DNA from: Ohtaekwangia kribbensis
GTDB lineage: Bacteria; Bacteroidota; Bacteroidia; Cytophagales; Cyclobacteriaceae
NCBI RefSeq assembly: GCF_042676245.1
Contig: NZ_JBHTKA010000001.1
Coordinates: 1,798,001-1,862,000 of the forward strand
DNA length: 64,000 nucleotides
Direction of reading: 5' to 3'
A program made the position numbers and the translations under genes. The first letter of the stretch is position 1; every line of letters starts with the position of its first letter. Under the pieces are notes generated by a model, which saw only the letters and a list, made by a program, of their open reading frames with translations, made no database searches and was not told the origin of the DNA. Positions 1-8,845 of this stretch are shown here, in pieces.

Positions 1-112
1 GTACAATGCCGGCTTCGTAGATCATGTCTTCGGCCAGCATGGTTTTGCCGGCCTTGGGCGCCCCCAGCAGAACAATGTTCTTCAGGTGCTTTTCATCATA
101 GACTTTCATCAT
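1..112 (-). CDS. EF-G-like translation factor GTPase, N-terminal fragment
   Basis: Only the first ~37 codons are present; the gene runs off the left edge. The reverse strand reads MMKVYDEKHLKNIVLLGAPK followed by AGKTMLAE, which contains a P-loop GAPKAGKT. Canonical bacterial EF-G has AHIDAGKT at this place, whereas the second EF-G-like paralogue common in Bacteroidota begins with a KVYDEKH-type sequence and GAPKxGKT, so this is probably the paralogue rather than the essential fusA. Two adjacent ATGs (112 and 109) are possible starts. The assignment rests on the N-terminus alone. Confidence 0.6.
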   Translation of the reverse strand, partial: MMKVYDEKHLKNIVLLGAPKAGKTMLAEDMIYEAGIV

Positions 113-291
113 GGCTGTAGAATTTTAGGTGGAAGAATTCGTAAGTATACCTGTACGTTTTGATAACGTTCCCTGAATGCGGACCCCATGAAGTTTTTCA
201 TAGGCAGGTGTTTTTTAGGAGTAAGAAATACAGCGGACGGGGAAGAGTGATGGAAGTTACAGCAAAAAGTGGAATGATGAAAGTGCGGACG

Positions 292-383
292 CGTTAATCG
301 TTATCCGTTAATCGTTATCGTGTCATCATCTATAATGATTATCTTGTAACGAATAACGGTATAACACGTACCAACGTTTAACG
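292..383. repeat. Intergenic GTTAATCG/GTTATCG word-repeat tract
   Basis: The 281-base gap between the EF-G-like gene and the DUF4412 gene ends in a run of near-identical words: cgttaatcg, ttatccg, ttaatcg, ttatcg, then gaataacgg, ataacacg and gtttaacg up to the start codon. The same vocabulary recurs at 3829-3981, 11098-11124 and 46531-46612. Nothing else was recognised in the gap. Confidence 0.5.
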
Positions 384-393
384 AAACAAAATC

Positions 394-1233
394 ATGAACA
401 TGAAAAAAGTACTCCTCACCCTCAGCTTGATCATCCTCGTCATGCAAAGTCGTGCTCAGTCATTTGAAGGCATCATCAAGTGGGCTATCACAATGGATAT
501 CACCGATCCGAAAATGAAGGCTGAAATGGAAGAAGCGCAGAAGCGCATGAACGATCCTGCCAACCAGGCTAAGATCAAAGAGATGGAAGAAAAGATGAAC
601 GACCCGCAGTTTAAAGCCATGATGGAGTCTAACCCGCAAATGAAAGCGCAAATGGACGCTGCTATGAAAATGATGAAGAGTGGCAACCTGTCATCCATGA
701 TGCCAACGGGCTCAACGGCAAAAGTAAAAGATGGCAACACGCTGTTCTCTATGGAAGGTGGTATCATGTCTAACTACGAAGTACTTTCGCTGAAAGGTAA
801 AAATGAATCGTACCAACTCGACCGGCAGAATAAAACTTACTTTGTTATGCCACACAATACCGAACAAACCGAGCAAGAGAAAAATGTAAAAGTTACAAAG
901 ACCTCTGAGACAACAAAGATACTCGGCTATAGCTGTACCAAATATATAATTGAGTATTCCGATGAGAAGCACAAGATGCAGCAAATACTTTGGGCTACCA
1001 AAGATATACCCGGACTGGACCTTAAAAACATGGCCAGCAACAAAATGAACCGTTCGCAAAAAATATACTATGACAAAATCGATGGAGCACCTCTAAAGAT
1101 TGAGATGCACATGGAGCAAGGTAATATGGTAATGGAAGCCAAGGAGATCAAGAAGCAATCCTTAGCAGCATCAGAATTCACAATACCTTCCGATTTCAAA
1201 AAAGTAGATATGCCATACGGCAGTGTGCGATAA
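394..1233 (+). CDS. Secreted DUF4412-type protein with Met-rich region
   Basis: A 279-residue exported protein. Residues 1-21 form a signal peptide ending SRAQ. Residues ~30-100 are unusually rich in Met, Lys and Glu, with two MNDP words and clusters such as MKMMK. The C-terminal two thirds (a KVKDGNTLFSMEGG-like strand, LGYSCTKYIIE, late WATKDIPG) resembles the periplasmic DUF4412 family. Function is not known. The Met/acidic segment could be helical or bind soft metals, but that is inference. It stands alone, followed by a strong hairpin at 1242-1277. The ATG at 394 is preferred over the internal Met at codon 3. Confidence 0.7.
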   Translation: MNMKKVLLTLSLIILVMQSRAQSFEGIIKWAITMDITDPKMKAEMEEAQKRMNDPANQAKIKEMEEKMNDPQFKAMMESNPQMKAQMDAAMKMMKSGNLSSMMPTGSTAKVKDGNTLFSMEGGIMSNYEVLSLKGKNESYQLDRQNKTYFVMPHNTEQTEQEKNVKVTKTSETTKILGYSCTKYIIEYSDEKHKMQQILWATKDIPGLDLKNMASNKMNRSQKIYYDKIDGAPLKIEMHMEQGNMVMEAKEIKKQSLAASEFTIPSDFKKVDMPYGSVR

Positions 1234-1241
1234 CTGCAATA

Positions 1242-1277
1242 CTAACAGTGCTCCTTCGCAGGAAGGAGCACTGTTAG
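1242..1277 (+). terminator. Perfect 15-bp hairpin after the DUF4412 gene
   Basis: Arm ctaacagtgctcctt (1242-1256) pairs perfectly with 1263-1277 around a 6-base loop. There is no U-tract, so it is either an intrinsic terminator of the U-poor type or an mRNA 3'-end stabiliser. Confidence 0.6.
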
Positions 1278-1467
1278 CAATGTAAATTCCGGTCGCCAGG
1301 TTCGCTATATATACTTCAGTTTTACCATAAACTAATCGCGTTTCTGCACGATAGCTGGCAACCCAATTTTATCTACAATCTCGATATATACAATGAAAAA
1401 GAAAGGCATCGTTTTCACAATGCCTTCGGTATATTTCATTTAATCTAAGTTTTCGTGCATACTGCGC

Positions 1468-2346
1468 TTATGGTTTATCTTTGGAAGGCAGTTTAAAATT
1501 TATTGGAAGAACAAAACGAGATTTTACTGGCACTCCCTTATACTCGGCTGGAATCCATTCGTCCATCGATGCCACTGCATTTAGGGCGGCCGCATCACAA
1601 TCAGCACTGAGACCTTTTACTACTTCCCAGTCCCTGACAGCTCCGCGCTCGTCAACCATGAAAGTCACAAAAACAGTACCTTGTATACCACGTCTTCTGG
1701 CTTCACTTGGGTACTTTACGGTTAGTTGCAGATATCGTGCGAGTGCTTCCAGGCCACCTTTGAATTGCGCCTCTTTATCAACACGATAAAACTGAGTATC
1801 CTGCTCAAGTTCGTCAACATTACCTAATCCTGTCGCTACAGAGTCTTCTATCAAAGTAAAACTTTTTTCGCCTCTAACAGATCGTGCAGGTATCATTCCA
1901 TTTCCATTTGATAACAGTGTTGTTCCTGCTGAATTTATATAGGTTATGTATTTAGTTTTTCTACCCGGTGTATTGTACAACTCAAACTCTAAACCACCGT
2001 CCATATAGTACGATTTATAAGTCCCTATCTTTTCATCGTTGCGATAGTTAGTCTCTTCTTTTATTGCTCCATTCTCATAGTATACAATATTTTTACCTTC
2101 ATAAATTAACCTGGGAGCAACTTGCGAGCATTCAGCAATTCTTTGAATTTTTCCCGAAATGAAGTAATCACGAACAACAAATCTTGTAGAATCTTTGTAC
2201 TCTACCGTTCTATAAAATACAGCTTTTTTGGGATCCGAGACAGGACTCCAGTGCTTGTTGAAATATTGGGGTTTATTTTCAAGTGACTGAGCATGACCGT
2301 TTATAGCAAAGCACAAAACTGCCAACAAAATTACAGGTGTTCTCAT
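1468..2346 (-). CDS. Secreted TonB C-terminal domain protein with MORN-like repeats
   Basis: The start at 2346 gives MRTPVILLAVLCFAINGHAQ, a clean signal peptide; an in-frame ATG at 2370 would add 8 residues in front of it. A central segment (about residues 85-140: YENGAIKEETNYRNDEKIG, then YMDGG) looks like MORN-type toxin/antitoxin-like repeats seen in Bacteroidota. The C-terminus (from FKGGLEALARYL to VLPINFKL) is a TonB C-terminal domain with the PSEARRRGIQGTVFV signature. There is no N-terminal membrane anchor besides the signal peptide, so it is probably a periplasmic TonB-domain protein and not an ExbBD-coupled energiser. Ligand and partner are unknown. Confidence 0.75.
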   Translation of the reverse strand: MRTPVILLAVLCFAINGHAQSLENKPQYFNKHWSPVSDPKKAVFYRTVEYKDSTRFVVRDYFISGKIQRIAECSQVAPRLIYEGKNIVYYENGAIKEETNYRNDEKIGTYKSYYMDGGLEFELYNTPGRKTKYITYINSAGTTLLSNGNGMIPARSVRGEKSFTLIEDSVATGLGNVDELEQDTQFYRVDKEAQFKGGLEALARYLQLTVKYPSEARRRGIQGTVFVTFMVDERGAVRDWEVVKGLSADCDAAALNAVASMDEWIPAEYKGVPVKSRFVLPINFKLPSKDKP

Positions 2347-2379
2347 ATGAGAATAATACAGGTTAGGCATAAAAATAAA

Positions 2380-2409
2380 TGACTTCAGATTCTTAAGATT
2401 CTGAAGTCA
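2380..2409 (-). terminator. Hairpin terminator downstream of the arginine decarboxylase
   Basis: tgacttcaga (2380-2389) pairs with tctgaagtca (2400-2409). It lies between the arginine decarboxylase stop (2436) and the TonB-C gene start (2346), with an A-rich plus strand on its left, which gives U residues in the minus-strand transcript. Confidence 0.6.
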
Positions 2410-2435
2410 CTCTAAATAAATTCTTCTTTTTAAAA

Positions 2436-3827
2436 TCAGTACCCCAACAACTTCAACATACTCTCGCTGGTTTGCTGGCCTGCGAAAAGTTTAGTTGTTA
2501 TCTCGCCATCTTCGTTGCGATCGATGAGTACGTGTTGTGGTGCAGGCACGAGGCAGTGCTGTATACCTCCGTAGCCGCCAAGCGATTCCTGGTAAGCCCC
2601 GGTATGGAAGAAGCCTATATACAGCGGCTCATCATCGTTAATCATCGGCAGGAACACTTCACCGGTGTGTGCTTCGGAGTTATAGTAATCCATACTATCG
2701 CAAGTCAGTCCGCCCATATTCACTTTATGGTATGGATCGTCCCACTTGTTGATCGCCAGCAGTACATACTTCTGGTTCAAGCCCCATGCATCCGGTAAGT
2801 GTGTAATGAATGATCCATCGATCATATACCACAGCTCTTTATCGTTCTGCAGTTTCTGGTCGATTACATTATAGAGCACGGCTCCGCTCTCTCCTACAGT
2901 ATAGCTACCGAACTCGGTAAAGATATTCGGAACAGGAACGTTGTTCTTATCGCAGATCCATTTGATGTTCTCCACGATCTGCTCAATCATATATTTATAA
3001 TCGTACTGGAACGTGAGCGATGTTTTAATCGGAAAGCCTCCACCGATATCAATAGAATCCAGTGTCGGGCAAATCTTTTTGAGGTCGCAATATTTAAAAA
3101 CAAAGCGGCTCAGTTCACTCCAATAATAAGCCGTGTCTTTTATACCGGTATTGATGAAGAAGTGTAACATCTTGAGCGATGCCTTGCTACTCTTCTCAAT
3201 GTTCTCACGATAGAAAGGAATGATGTCGCTATAGCGGATGCCTAGACGCGAAGTATAGAACTCAAATTTAGGTTCTTCATCGGCCGCTACACGAATACCT
3301 ACGCGGTATGGATTCTTCACATTCTTCTCGTACTCCTCGAACTCGCCCATCTCATCCAGGATCGGCACACAGTTATGGAAACCATCGTTGAGAAGTTCCG
3401 ATATATATTTTGTATACAACGGCATTTTAAAGCCATTACAAAGTATATATGTATCTTTTGTTACTTTTCCTTTTTCATAAAGGGAACGCACAATCGGAAT
3501 ATCAAATGCAGACGATGTCTCAACGTGTACATCTTCATTCTTCAATGCTTCTTCCAGCACGAAGGAAAAGTGCGATGACTTGGTACAGTAACAATACGTA
3601 TACTTACCGTTGTATTTGAATTTAGTCAGTGCGTTGTTGAAGATGGCCTGTACCGATCGGATATTTTCGCTGATGCGCGGAAGATATGTTAGTTTGAGAG
3701 GCGTGCCGTACTGTTTGATGATATCCATCAGGGGTACATCATTAAACAACAGTTCATGGTCGCGGACCTTAAATTCTTTCTGAGGAAACTCAAAGGTTTG
3801 TTCAATCAGCTCGCGGTAGCTCTTCAT
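2436..3827 (-). CDS. speA: PLP-dependent arginine decarboxylase (alanine racemase-fold type)
   Basis: A 463-residue fold-III PLP decarboxylase of the Orn/DAP/Arg family. The PLP lysine lies in CYCTKSSHF near residue 83, the phosphate-binding glycine loop is DIGGGFP near 265, and the catalytic cysteine motif LTCDSMDYY is near 378. Bacteroidota homologues are annotated as arginine decarboxylase, making agmatine and CO2. Neighbours support a polyamine role: an arginase/agmatinase-family enzyme starts 366 bases away on the other strand, and a deoxyhypusine/homospermidine-synthase-like gene follows. It is shorter than classical E. coli SpeA (~650 residues). Lysine or diaminopimelate decarboxylase activity is less likely given the context. 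Confidence 0.75.
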   Translation of the reverse strand: MKSYRELIEQTFEFPQKEFKVRDHELLFNDVPLMDIIKQYGTPLKLTYLPRISENIRSVQAIFNNALTKFKYNGKYTYCYCTKSSHFSFVLEEALKNEDVHVETSSAFDIPIVRSLYEKGKVTKDTYILCNGFKMPLYTKYISELLNDGFHNCVPILDEMGEFEEYEKNVKNPYRVGIRVAADEEPKFEFYTSRLGIRYSDIIPFYRENIEKSSKASLKMLHFFINTGIKDTAYYWSELSRFVFKYCDLKKICPTLDSIDIGGGFPIKTSLTFQYDYKYMIEQIVENIKWICDKNNVPVPNIFTEFGSYTVGESGAVLYNVIDQKLQNDKELWYMIDGSFITHLPDAWGLNQKYVLLAINKWDDPYHKVNMGGLTCDSMDYYNSEAHTGEVFLPMINDDEPLYIGFFHTGAYQESLGGYGGIQHCLVPAPQHVLIDRNEDGEITTKLFAGQQTSESMLKLLGY

Positions 3828-4193
3828 TTATACCGTTATCGGTTAATAGTTAGTCGTTTTTTTGAAATGCCTGTTAAACGCGTGATCGTTAACATAAATG
3901 AGTTAATGCCATGTGAACAATTTTTAATTTACCACACCAAACCCGGCACACACCATTTACAAGTAACGGTTAACGATTATCGTCCTCTAACAAAGGGTGC
4001 AATATTGGGATAATTTTGCCATCTTTGCAATAACTCATACAGAACGCATGGTTAATCATTTTCCCTGTTCGTTTTTCGCGATCGCGCTTGCCAAGGCGCC
4101 CGGTTTGCCCGATTTCTAAAGGCATCCTGAAGGGGATTTTGTTATATTTTTTCTGGTTAACCATTAATTCATAAAACTTTAATACTATTTGTC
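3828..4193. other. Divergent intergenic region with GTTAACG-type words
   Basis: This 366-base gap separates the divergent arginine decarboxylase and ureohydrolase genes. Both ends of its left part carry the dispersed word family (3829-3856 with accgttatcgg, ttaatag, ttagtcg; 3961-3981 with aacggttaacgattatcg), and ggttaaccattaa occurs near 4154. A 64-codon open frame on the minus strand (3970-4164) has no recognisable family and ends in the repeat. The promoters of both flanking genes must lie here, but I could not place them. Confidence 0.45.
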
Positions 4194-5156
4194 GTGAAAG
4201 AGCTAAAGATCATAGAAGTGAAGTCCGAAATCGGTGCCGGAACCCGCGGTGCCAGCTTAGGGGTAGAAGCGATGAAGATCGCCAGCTTAGACCTGAATTC
4301 CGATTTTTTCAAACAATACGAATCCGTTGAAGTTGAGAATGTAAACGAGCTGCTATTCGATGGTGCCAAGCATTCTTACGCGAAGTTCATTGATGGTGTG
4401 ATGATCATGGAAGAGCGTGTTTGCCTGGAAGTATATGAAACCATCTTCGATGAGTTCTTCCCGCTCATCATGGCGGGCGATCACAGCACTTCTTACGGAA
4501 CTATATCCGGTATAAAGAAAGCACATCCGAAAGCACGCCTTGGTGTTATCTGGATTGACGCGCATGCCGACATCCACACTCCGTTTACTACACCTTCGGG
4601 AAATATGCACGGTATGGCACTCGCCATGGCGTGTGGTATTGATAACCTGGAATGCAAAGTGAACGACCCGCGCGGTGAGACACTGGAGTATTGGGAGCAA
4701 CTTAAAAGTGTAGGTATGCCAGGACCCAAGATATATCCGGAGGACATTGTATATATAGCGGTTCGTGACCTGGAGAAGCCTGAGAATTATCTTCTTAACA
4801 AATACAACATCAATTTTATTGAGACAGAAGATGTGAAGAAACTCGGACCTGCCGTGATTGCAAAAAAAGCATTGGAGATGCTCGATCATTGCGACATGAT
4901 CTATGTCTCATTTGATGTTGATAGTATCGACAGTCGTGTATCTACCGGAACCGGAACTCCCGTACCCAACGGACTTACGGTTGAAGAAGCTAAAATTCTG
5001 AACTCCGAACTCGGCAAAGATCCGAAAGTTTGCGCGTGGGAAATTGTAGAAGTAAATCCGACACTTGATACGGAAAACAGAATGGCCGAAAGTGCCTTCG
5101 AAATTCTGGAAGCAACCGCGAAGTCTATTGTAAACAGACCGGTTCTGGCGGAGTAG
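4194..5156 (+). CDS. Arginase/agmatinase-family ureohydrolase
   Basis: A 320-residue binuclear manganese ureohydrolase that cleaves a guanidino group to urea plus amine. The metal ligands are in place: GDHS (95-98), DAHAD (122-126) and SFDVD (239-243), followed by a GTGTPVPNGL loop. Sequence alone does not separate arginase from agmatinase. Next to an arginine decarboxylase, agmatinase (agmatine to putrescine) fits best, although the GAGTRGAS N-terminus is arginase-like. The start is GTG at 4194. A U-tailed hairpin follows at 5183-5222. Confidence 0.8.
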   Translation: MKELKIIEVKSEIGAGTRGASLGVEAMKIASLDLNSDFFKQYESVEVENVNELLFDGAKHSYAKFIDGVMIMEERVCLEVYETIFDEFFPLIMAGDHSTSYGTISGIKKAHPKARLGVIWIDAHADIHTPFTTPSGNMHGMALAMACGIDNLECKVNDPRGETLEYWEQLKSVGMPGPKIYPEDIVYIAVRDLEKPENYLLNKYNINFIETEDVKKLGPAVIAKKALEMLDHCDMIYVSFDVDSIDSRVSTGTGTPVPNGLTVEEAKILNSELGKDPKVCAWEIVEVNPTLDTENRMAESAFEILEATAKSIVNRPVLAE

Positions 5157-5182
5157 ACTACTTAATATTTCAAAAATTATAG

Positions 5183-5222
5183 ATAAAGCTGTTGCATACA
5201 AGTGACAGCTTTATTTTTTTCC
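5183..5222 (+). terminator. Intrinsic terminator of the ureohydrolase gene
   Basis: ataaagctgt (5183-5192) pairs with acagctttat (5205-5214) and is followed by a run of T. The T-run doubles as the last lysine codons of the convergent START-domain gene, so the two 3' ends overlap. Confidence 0.8.
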
Positions 5223-5837
5223 CTCCAGCAAAGCAATATACTCCTTGATCGTAGTCATAATATTACTGCGGATAATCGGGTCTGTCAGAAACTTGGGAAT
5301 GCCAATGGGTTTGGATGAAATTATATAGGTAGCTTTTACTTTTCCTGGAGCGATCTGCTCGAGTTTCCAACTGCCGGAAAGCTCCATGCGTGTTACACCT
5401 TTTCGAACCGGGGCAATTCCATCATCTACTTTGGATTTAAACGTAAGGGTTATAACACCCGGGCCAGACGCAGCCATAGTATATACCAGCAAATGATCCT
5501 GATCGCTTACCGGCCAGGGTATATCATGATAGGAATATTCAAGCCAGGTAGTAGTGTCGCGTTGTTTATATACTTTGAACTCGCTCACGTGGTCCTGCCA
5601 TTGCATAATTTTTTCCTCGTTCTGAATCAGGTGCAGCCCTGCGTAAATCGTGTTTCGAAAATAAAACTCGCCTTTAACCTCGCGCGCTTTTACCGGAGGG
5701 TCGGTGTTGGGAAGGGTGATCCAACGCTCATAAACCGAGATCGTTCCATCTTTTTTTACAAGTTCAAACTCTTCTTTCGACTGCGCCTCTGCGTTTCCAT
5801 ATACAAAACCAACAAACAAGCAAAACAGGATTCTCAT
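5211..5837 (-). CDS. Secreted START-like lipid-binding domain protein
   Basis: Starting at the ATG at 5837 gives MRILFCLFVGFVYGNAEAQ, a signal peptide; upstream in-frame ATGs at 5849 and 5891 would only lengthen it. The mature part has START/Bet v1-like features: an early FELVKKDGTISVYER, a central WLEYSYHDIPWPVSDQD segment typical of bacterial START proteins, and a long C-terminal helix. The ligand is presumably a hydrophobic molecule (inference). It is convergent with the ureohydrolase and has no obvious link to polyamine metabolism. Confidence 0.7.
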   Translation of the reverse strand: MRILFCLFVGFVYGNAEAQSKEEFELVKKDGTISVYERWITLPNTDPPVKAREVKGEFYFRNTIYAGLHLIQNEEKIMQWQDHVSEFKVYKQRDTTTWLEYSYHDIPWPVSDQDHLLVYTMAASGPGVITLTFKSKVDDGIAPVRKGVTRMELSGSWKLEQIAPGKVKATYIISSKPIGIPKFLTDPIIRSNIMTTIKEYIALLEGKK

Positions 5838-5987
5838 ACGTGAGCACATCATAGCTTTATAAAGTCGGCACAAAATACTGCCAGGTTGCATTCTATCATA
5901 ACGATAAGTTTACACGCTTCTATAAAAAAGTCAGCGAACTTCTGCGATTTTCTTAATTTCGCCCCTGAATTCGAATTAAAAACAGTC

Positions 5988-6965
5988 ATGAGCCAAAACA
6001 GACCGATTTCCTCTTTCATCGAGAAACATTATCTGCACTTCAACGCGGCTGCGTTGGTAGATGCCGCAAAAGGTTATAAGAAGCATCTTGCCGAAGGCAA
6101 AAAAATGATGGTGACGCTAGCCGGTGCAATGAGTACAGGTGAACTCGGCATCAGCTTCGCAGAAATGATCCGTCAGGATAAAGTGCAAATTATTTCCTGT
6201 ACCGGTGCTAACCTGGAAGAAGACATCATGAACCTGGTAGCGCACTCGCACTACAGACGAATTCCGAACTACCGCGATCTTACCCCGGAGCAAGAGTGGG
6301 ACTTGTTAGAGAACCACCTGAACCGTGTAACCGATACATGTATACCGGAAGAAGAAGCTTTCAGAAGATTACAGAAGCATTTATACCAGGTATGGAAGGA
6401 TGCTGAGGACAAAGGCGAGCGCCTCTTCCCGCATGAATTCATGTTCCGCTTATTGAACAGCGGTGACCTGAAACAATACTACGAGATCGATCCTAAAAAT
6501 TCATGGATGATCGCAGCGGCAGAAAGAAATTTACCAATGGTTGTTCCTGGATGGGAAGACTCTACCATGGGTAACATCTTTGCTTCTTACTGTGTAACCG
6601 GTGAACTGAAAGCATCTACGATGAAGTCTGGTATAGAGTATATGGTTTGGTTGGCTGAGTGGTATACCAAGAATTCCGGCACAGAAGGTATAGGGTTCTT
6701 CCAGATTGGTGGTGGTATAGCGGGCGATTTCCCGATATGCGTTGTACCGATGCTGCACCAGGATCTTGAACGCGACAACGTTCCATACTGGAGCTACTTC
6801 TGCCAGATCAGCGATTCTACTACTAGCTACGGTTCATACTCCGGAGCCGTACCGAACGAAAAAATTACCTGGGGAAAACTCAGCATTGAAACTCCGAAAT
6901 ATATCATCGAATCAGATGCTACCATTGTGGCTCCGCTGATCTTTGCATATATACTCGAGTGGTAA
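5988..6965 (+). CDS. Deoxyhypusine synthase-family enzyme, probable homospermidine synthase-like
   Basis: A 325-residue member of the deoxyhypusine synthase family. Visible signatures are the N-terminal AGAMSTGELGISFAEMI Rossmann region, GGGIAGDFP (~240) and the catalytic-lysine motif ITWGKL near residue 295, matching the SWGKI motif of eukaryotic DHS. Bacteria lack the eIF5A substrate. Bacterial homologues are reported to move an aminobutyl group from spermidine to putrescine, making homospermidine, so this is likely a polyamine enzyme. Position close to arginine decarboxylase and the ureohydrolase supports that. I chose the ATG at 5988 because the family N-terminus (PISSFIEKHYLHFNA) begins there; an upstream ATG at 5886 would add 34 unrelated residues. 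Confidence 0.75.
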   Translation: MSQNRPISSFIEKHYLHFNAAALVDAAKGYKKHLAEGKKMMVTLAGAMSTGELGISFAEMIRQDKVQIISCTGANLEEDIMNLVAHSHYRRIPNYRDLTPEQEWDLLENHLNRVTDTCIPEEEAFRRLQKHLYQVWKDAEDKGERLFPHEFMFRLLNSGDLKQYYEIDPKNSWMIAAAERNLPMVVPGWEDSTMGNIFASYCVTGELKASTMKSGIEYMVWLAEWYTKNSGTEGIGFFQIGGGIAGDFPICVVPMLHQDLERDNVPYWSYFCQISDSTTSYGSYSGAVPNEKITWGKLSIETPKYIIESDATIVAPLIFAYILEW

Positions 6966-6993
6966 AATAAAAAGCTAAAAAATTAAAGTATAT

Positions 6994-7035
6994 AGTAGCA
7001 AGGCACAAGACTACTCCGTCTTACGTCTTGCTACT
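6994..7035. repeat. Inverted repeat with gtcttacgtct words before argS
   Basis: agtagcaag (6994-7002) pairs with cttgctact (7027-7035). The loop and right flank repeat the word gtcttacgtct (7018 region and 7039-7049). It may be the 3' hairpin of the synthase gene or the argS leader. Confidence 0.4.
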
Positions 7036-7052
7036 TTTGTCTTACGTCTACT

Positions 7053-8840
7053 ATGAATCTCGATCTTTTACTTCAGTCTGAAATACAGAAAGCGGTTACA
7101 GCCGTATTCAACCAAACTGTGGAGAACCTGCAGCTACAGGCCACCAACGCAGAGTTTGAAGGAACGCATACACTGGTATGTTTCCCGTTAACCAAGCTAT
7201 CGCGAAAAGGTCCTGAAGAAACTGCGCGCATGGTTGGCGAATATCTCCTGGCAAATTCGGGTGTTATCAGCAAGTATAATGTTGTAAAAGGATTTCTGAA
7301 TCTCTCGCTGCACGACAGTATATGGGTGGAAGCACTGCATGCTATAGCTTCTGATCCGAACTACGGACAGATACCCTACAACGGACAAGAGATCATGATC
7401 GAGTATTCATCTCCGAATACCAACAAGCCACTGCACTTAGGACACTTACGGAATAACTTCCTGGGATATAGTGTAAGCGAAATCTACAAAGCGAACGGCT
7501 ATAACGTACACAAGGTACAGATCATTAACGATCGCGGTATACACATCTGCAAATCCATGGCCGCTTGGAAACTCTTTGGGAATGGAGAGACACCTCAAAG
7601 CAGTGGTACAAAAGGTGATCACCTGGTGGGTAAGTATTATGTGATCTTTGATAAGACTTACAAGGTACAGATCAGTGAACTCATCGCGCAGGGTCTTACT
7701 GAAGATGAAGCCGGAAAGCAAGCACCGATTATGGTGTTAGCATCCGAGATGCTGCGCAAGTGGGAACAAAAAGATACCGAAACAGTTGAACTCTGGAAGA
7801 TGATGAACAGCTGGGTATACGAAGGGTTTGATGCTACCTATAAACGCATGGGCGTTGATTTTGAAAAATTATACTTTGAATCAGACACGTACCTCCTCGG
7901 TAAAGAGTTGGTGATGCAGGGATTAGAGAAAGGTATATTCTTCAAGAAAGAAGATGGCTCCGTATGGGTCGATCTTACATCTGACGGACTCGATCAGAAA
8001 GTATTACTCCGCGCGGATGGCACTTCCGTATATATGACGCAGGACATCGGCACAGCTATATTACGCTTTACAGATTTTCCTAAAATATCCGGACAAGTAT
8101 ATACTGTTGGTAACGAACAGGAGTATCACTTCAAAGTGTTGTTCCTCATTCTGAATAAACTTGGATACGAGTGGGCGAAGCGTTGTTTCCACTTGTCGTA
8201 TGGTATGGTTGATCTTCCTACCGGCAAAATGAAATCACGCGAAGGCACCGTAGTGGATGCTGACGATCTGATGCAGGAGATGCACGATGAAGCTGAAAAG
8301 CAAACCCGTGAACTCGGCAAGCTTGAAGGCGTAAGCGAAGCGGATGCACAGGCATTATTCGAAATGATAGGTCTTGGCGCATTGAAATTCTTCCTGCTGA
8401 AAGTCGATCCGAAGAAACGTATGTTGTTCGATCCGAATGAGTCTATTCAATTACAAGGCTTCACCGGGCCGTTCATTCAATATACCCATGCGCGTATCAA
8501 AGCTATCGTGCGTAAAGCGGAGAGTCTGCGCATACACGTTAATCCGCAAGACCTGAGAGCCGTAACGACACTCGAACCAGCAGAGCGCGATGCCCTATAC
8601 CTGATAAGCTCCTTCGAAAATAAAATCAGGGAGGCTGCTAAAGATTACTCACCGGCAATTATAGCAAACTATGCATTTGAGTTGGCGAAAGCCTACAACC
8701 AATTCTATCAAAGCATTCCGATCTTCAGTGAAGAGAATACATCCAAACTGAAATTCAGAGTAGCATTATCGTATACCGTAGCGCGCATCATCAAGCGCTC
8801 CATGAAACTCCTCGGCATCGAAGTACCCGAGCGGATGTAA
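7053..8840 (+). CDS. argS: Arginyl-tRNA synthetase
   Basis: A 595-residue class I aminoacyl-tRNA synthetase that charges tRNA-Arg. The HIGH motif is HLGH (128-131) within PNTNKPLHLGHLRNN, a class signature of ArgRS. The KMSKS-equivalent is KMKSREG starting at 392, the degenerate form found in many ArgRS. The N-terminal Arg_tRNA_synt_N domain occupies about residues 1-85, and the C-terminal DALR anticodon-binding domain begins around 475, with QFYQSIPI and a final ER(M). Length is normal. Its position after arginine-consuming polyamine genes may be coincidental. Confidence 0.95.
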   Translation: MNLDLLLQSEIQKAVTAVFNQTVENLQLQATNAEFEGTHTLVCFPLTKLSRKGPEETARMVGEYLLANSGVISKYNVVKGFLNLSLHDSIWVEALHAIASDPNYGQIPYNGQEIMIEYSSPNTNKPLHLGHLRNNFLGYSVSEIYKANGYNVHKVQIINDRGIHICKSMAAWKLFGNGETPQSSGTKGDHLVGKYYVIFDKTYKVQISELIAQGLTEDEAGKQAPIMVLASEMLRKWEQKDTETVELWKMMNSWVYEGFDATYKRMGVDFEKLYFESDTYLLGKELVMQGLEKGIFFKKEDGSVWVDLTSDGLDQKVLLRADGTSVYMTQDIGTAILRFTDFPKISGQVYTVGNEQEYHFKVLFLILNKLGYEWAKRCFHLSYGMVDLPTGKMKSREGTVVDADDLMQEMHDEAEKQTRELGKLEGVSEADAQALFEMIGLGALKFFLLKVDPKKRMLFDPNESIQLQGFTGPFIQYTHARIKAIVRKAESLRIHVNPQDLRAVTTLEPAERDALYLISSFENKIREAAKDYSPAIIANYAFELAKAYNQFYQSIPIFSEENTSKLKFRVALSYTVARIIKRSMKLLGIEVPERM

Positions 8841-8845
8841 ACTTC

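Noticed and set aside
292..320. Repeat words that might be a CRISPR array
   Set aside because: Units are short (7-10 bases), degenerate and have no regular unique spacers; no cas gene is near.
456..767. 103-codon antisense frame in the DUF4412 gene, apparently hydrophobic
   Set aside because: The hydrophobic look comes from reverse-reading the Met/Lys/Glu codons (CAT, TTT, TTC); the sense gene has a signal peptide and family similarity.
3970..4164. 64-codon minus-strand frame MVNQKKYNKIPFR...
   Set aside because: Its end is spelled by the GTTAACG repeat tract, it has no family and its start lies in the probable promoter of the ureohydrolase gene. Kept only as a remark.
4353..4889. 178-codon open frame antisense to the ureohydrolase gene
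   Set aside because: It is the mirror of a gene whose sense frame has all catalytic motifs; the antisense product has no domain, no plausible start context and runs past no regulatory signal.
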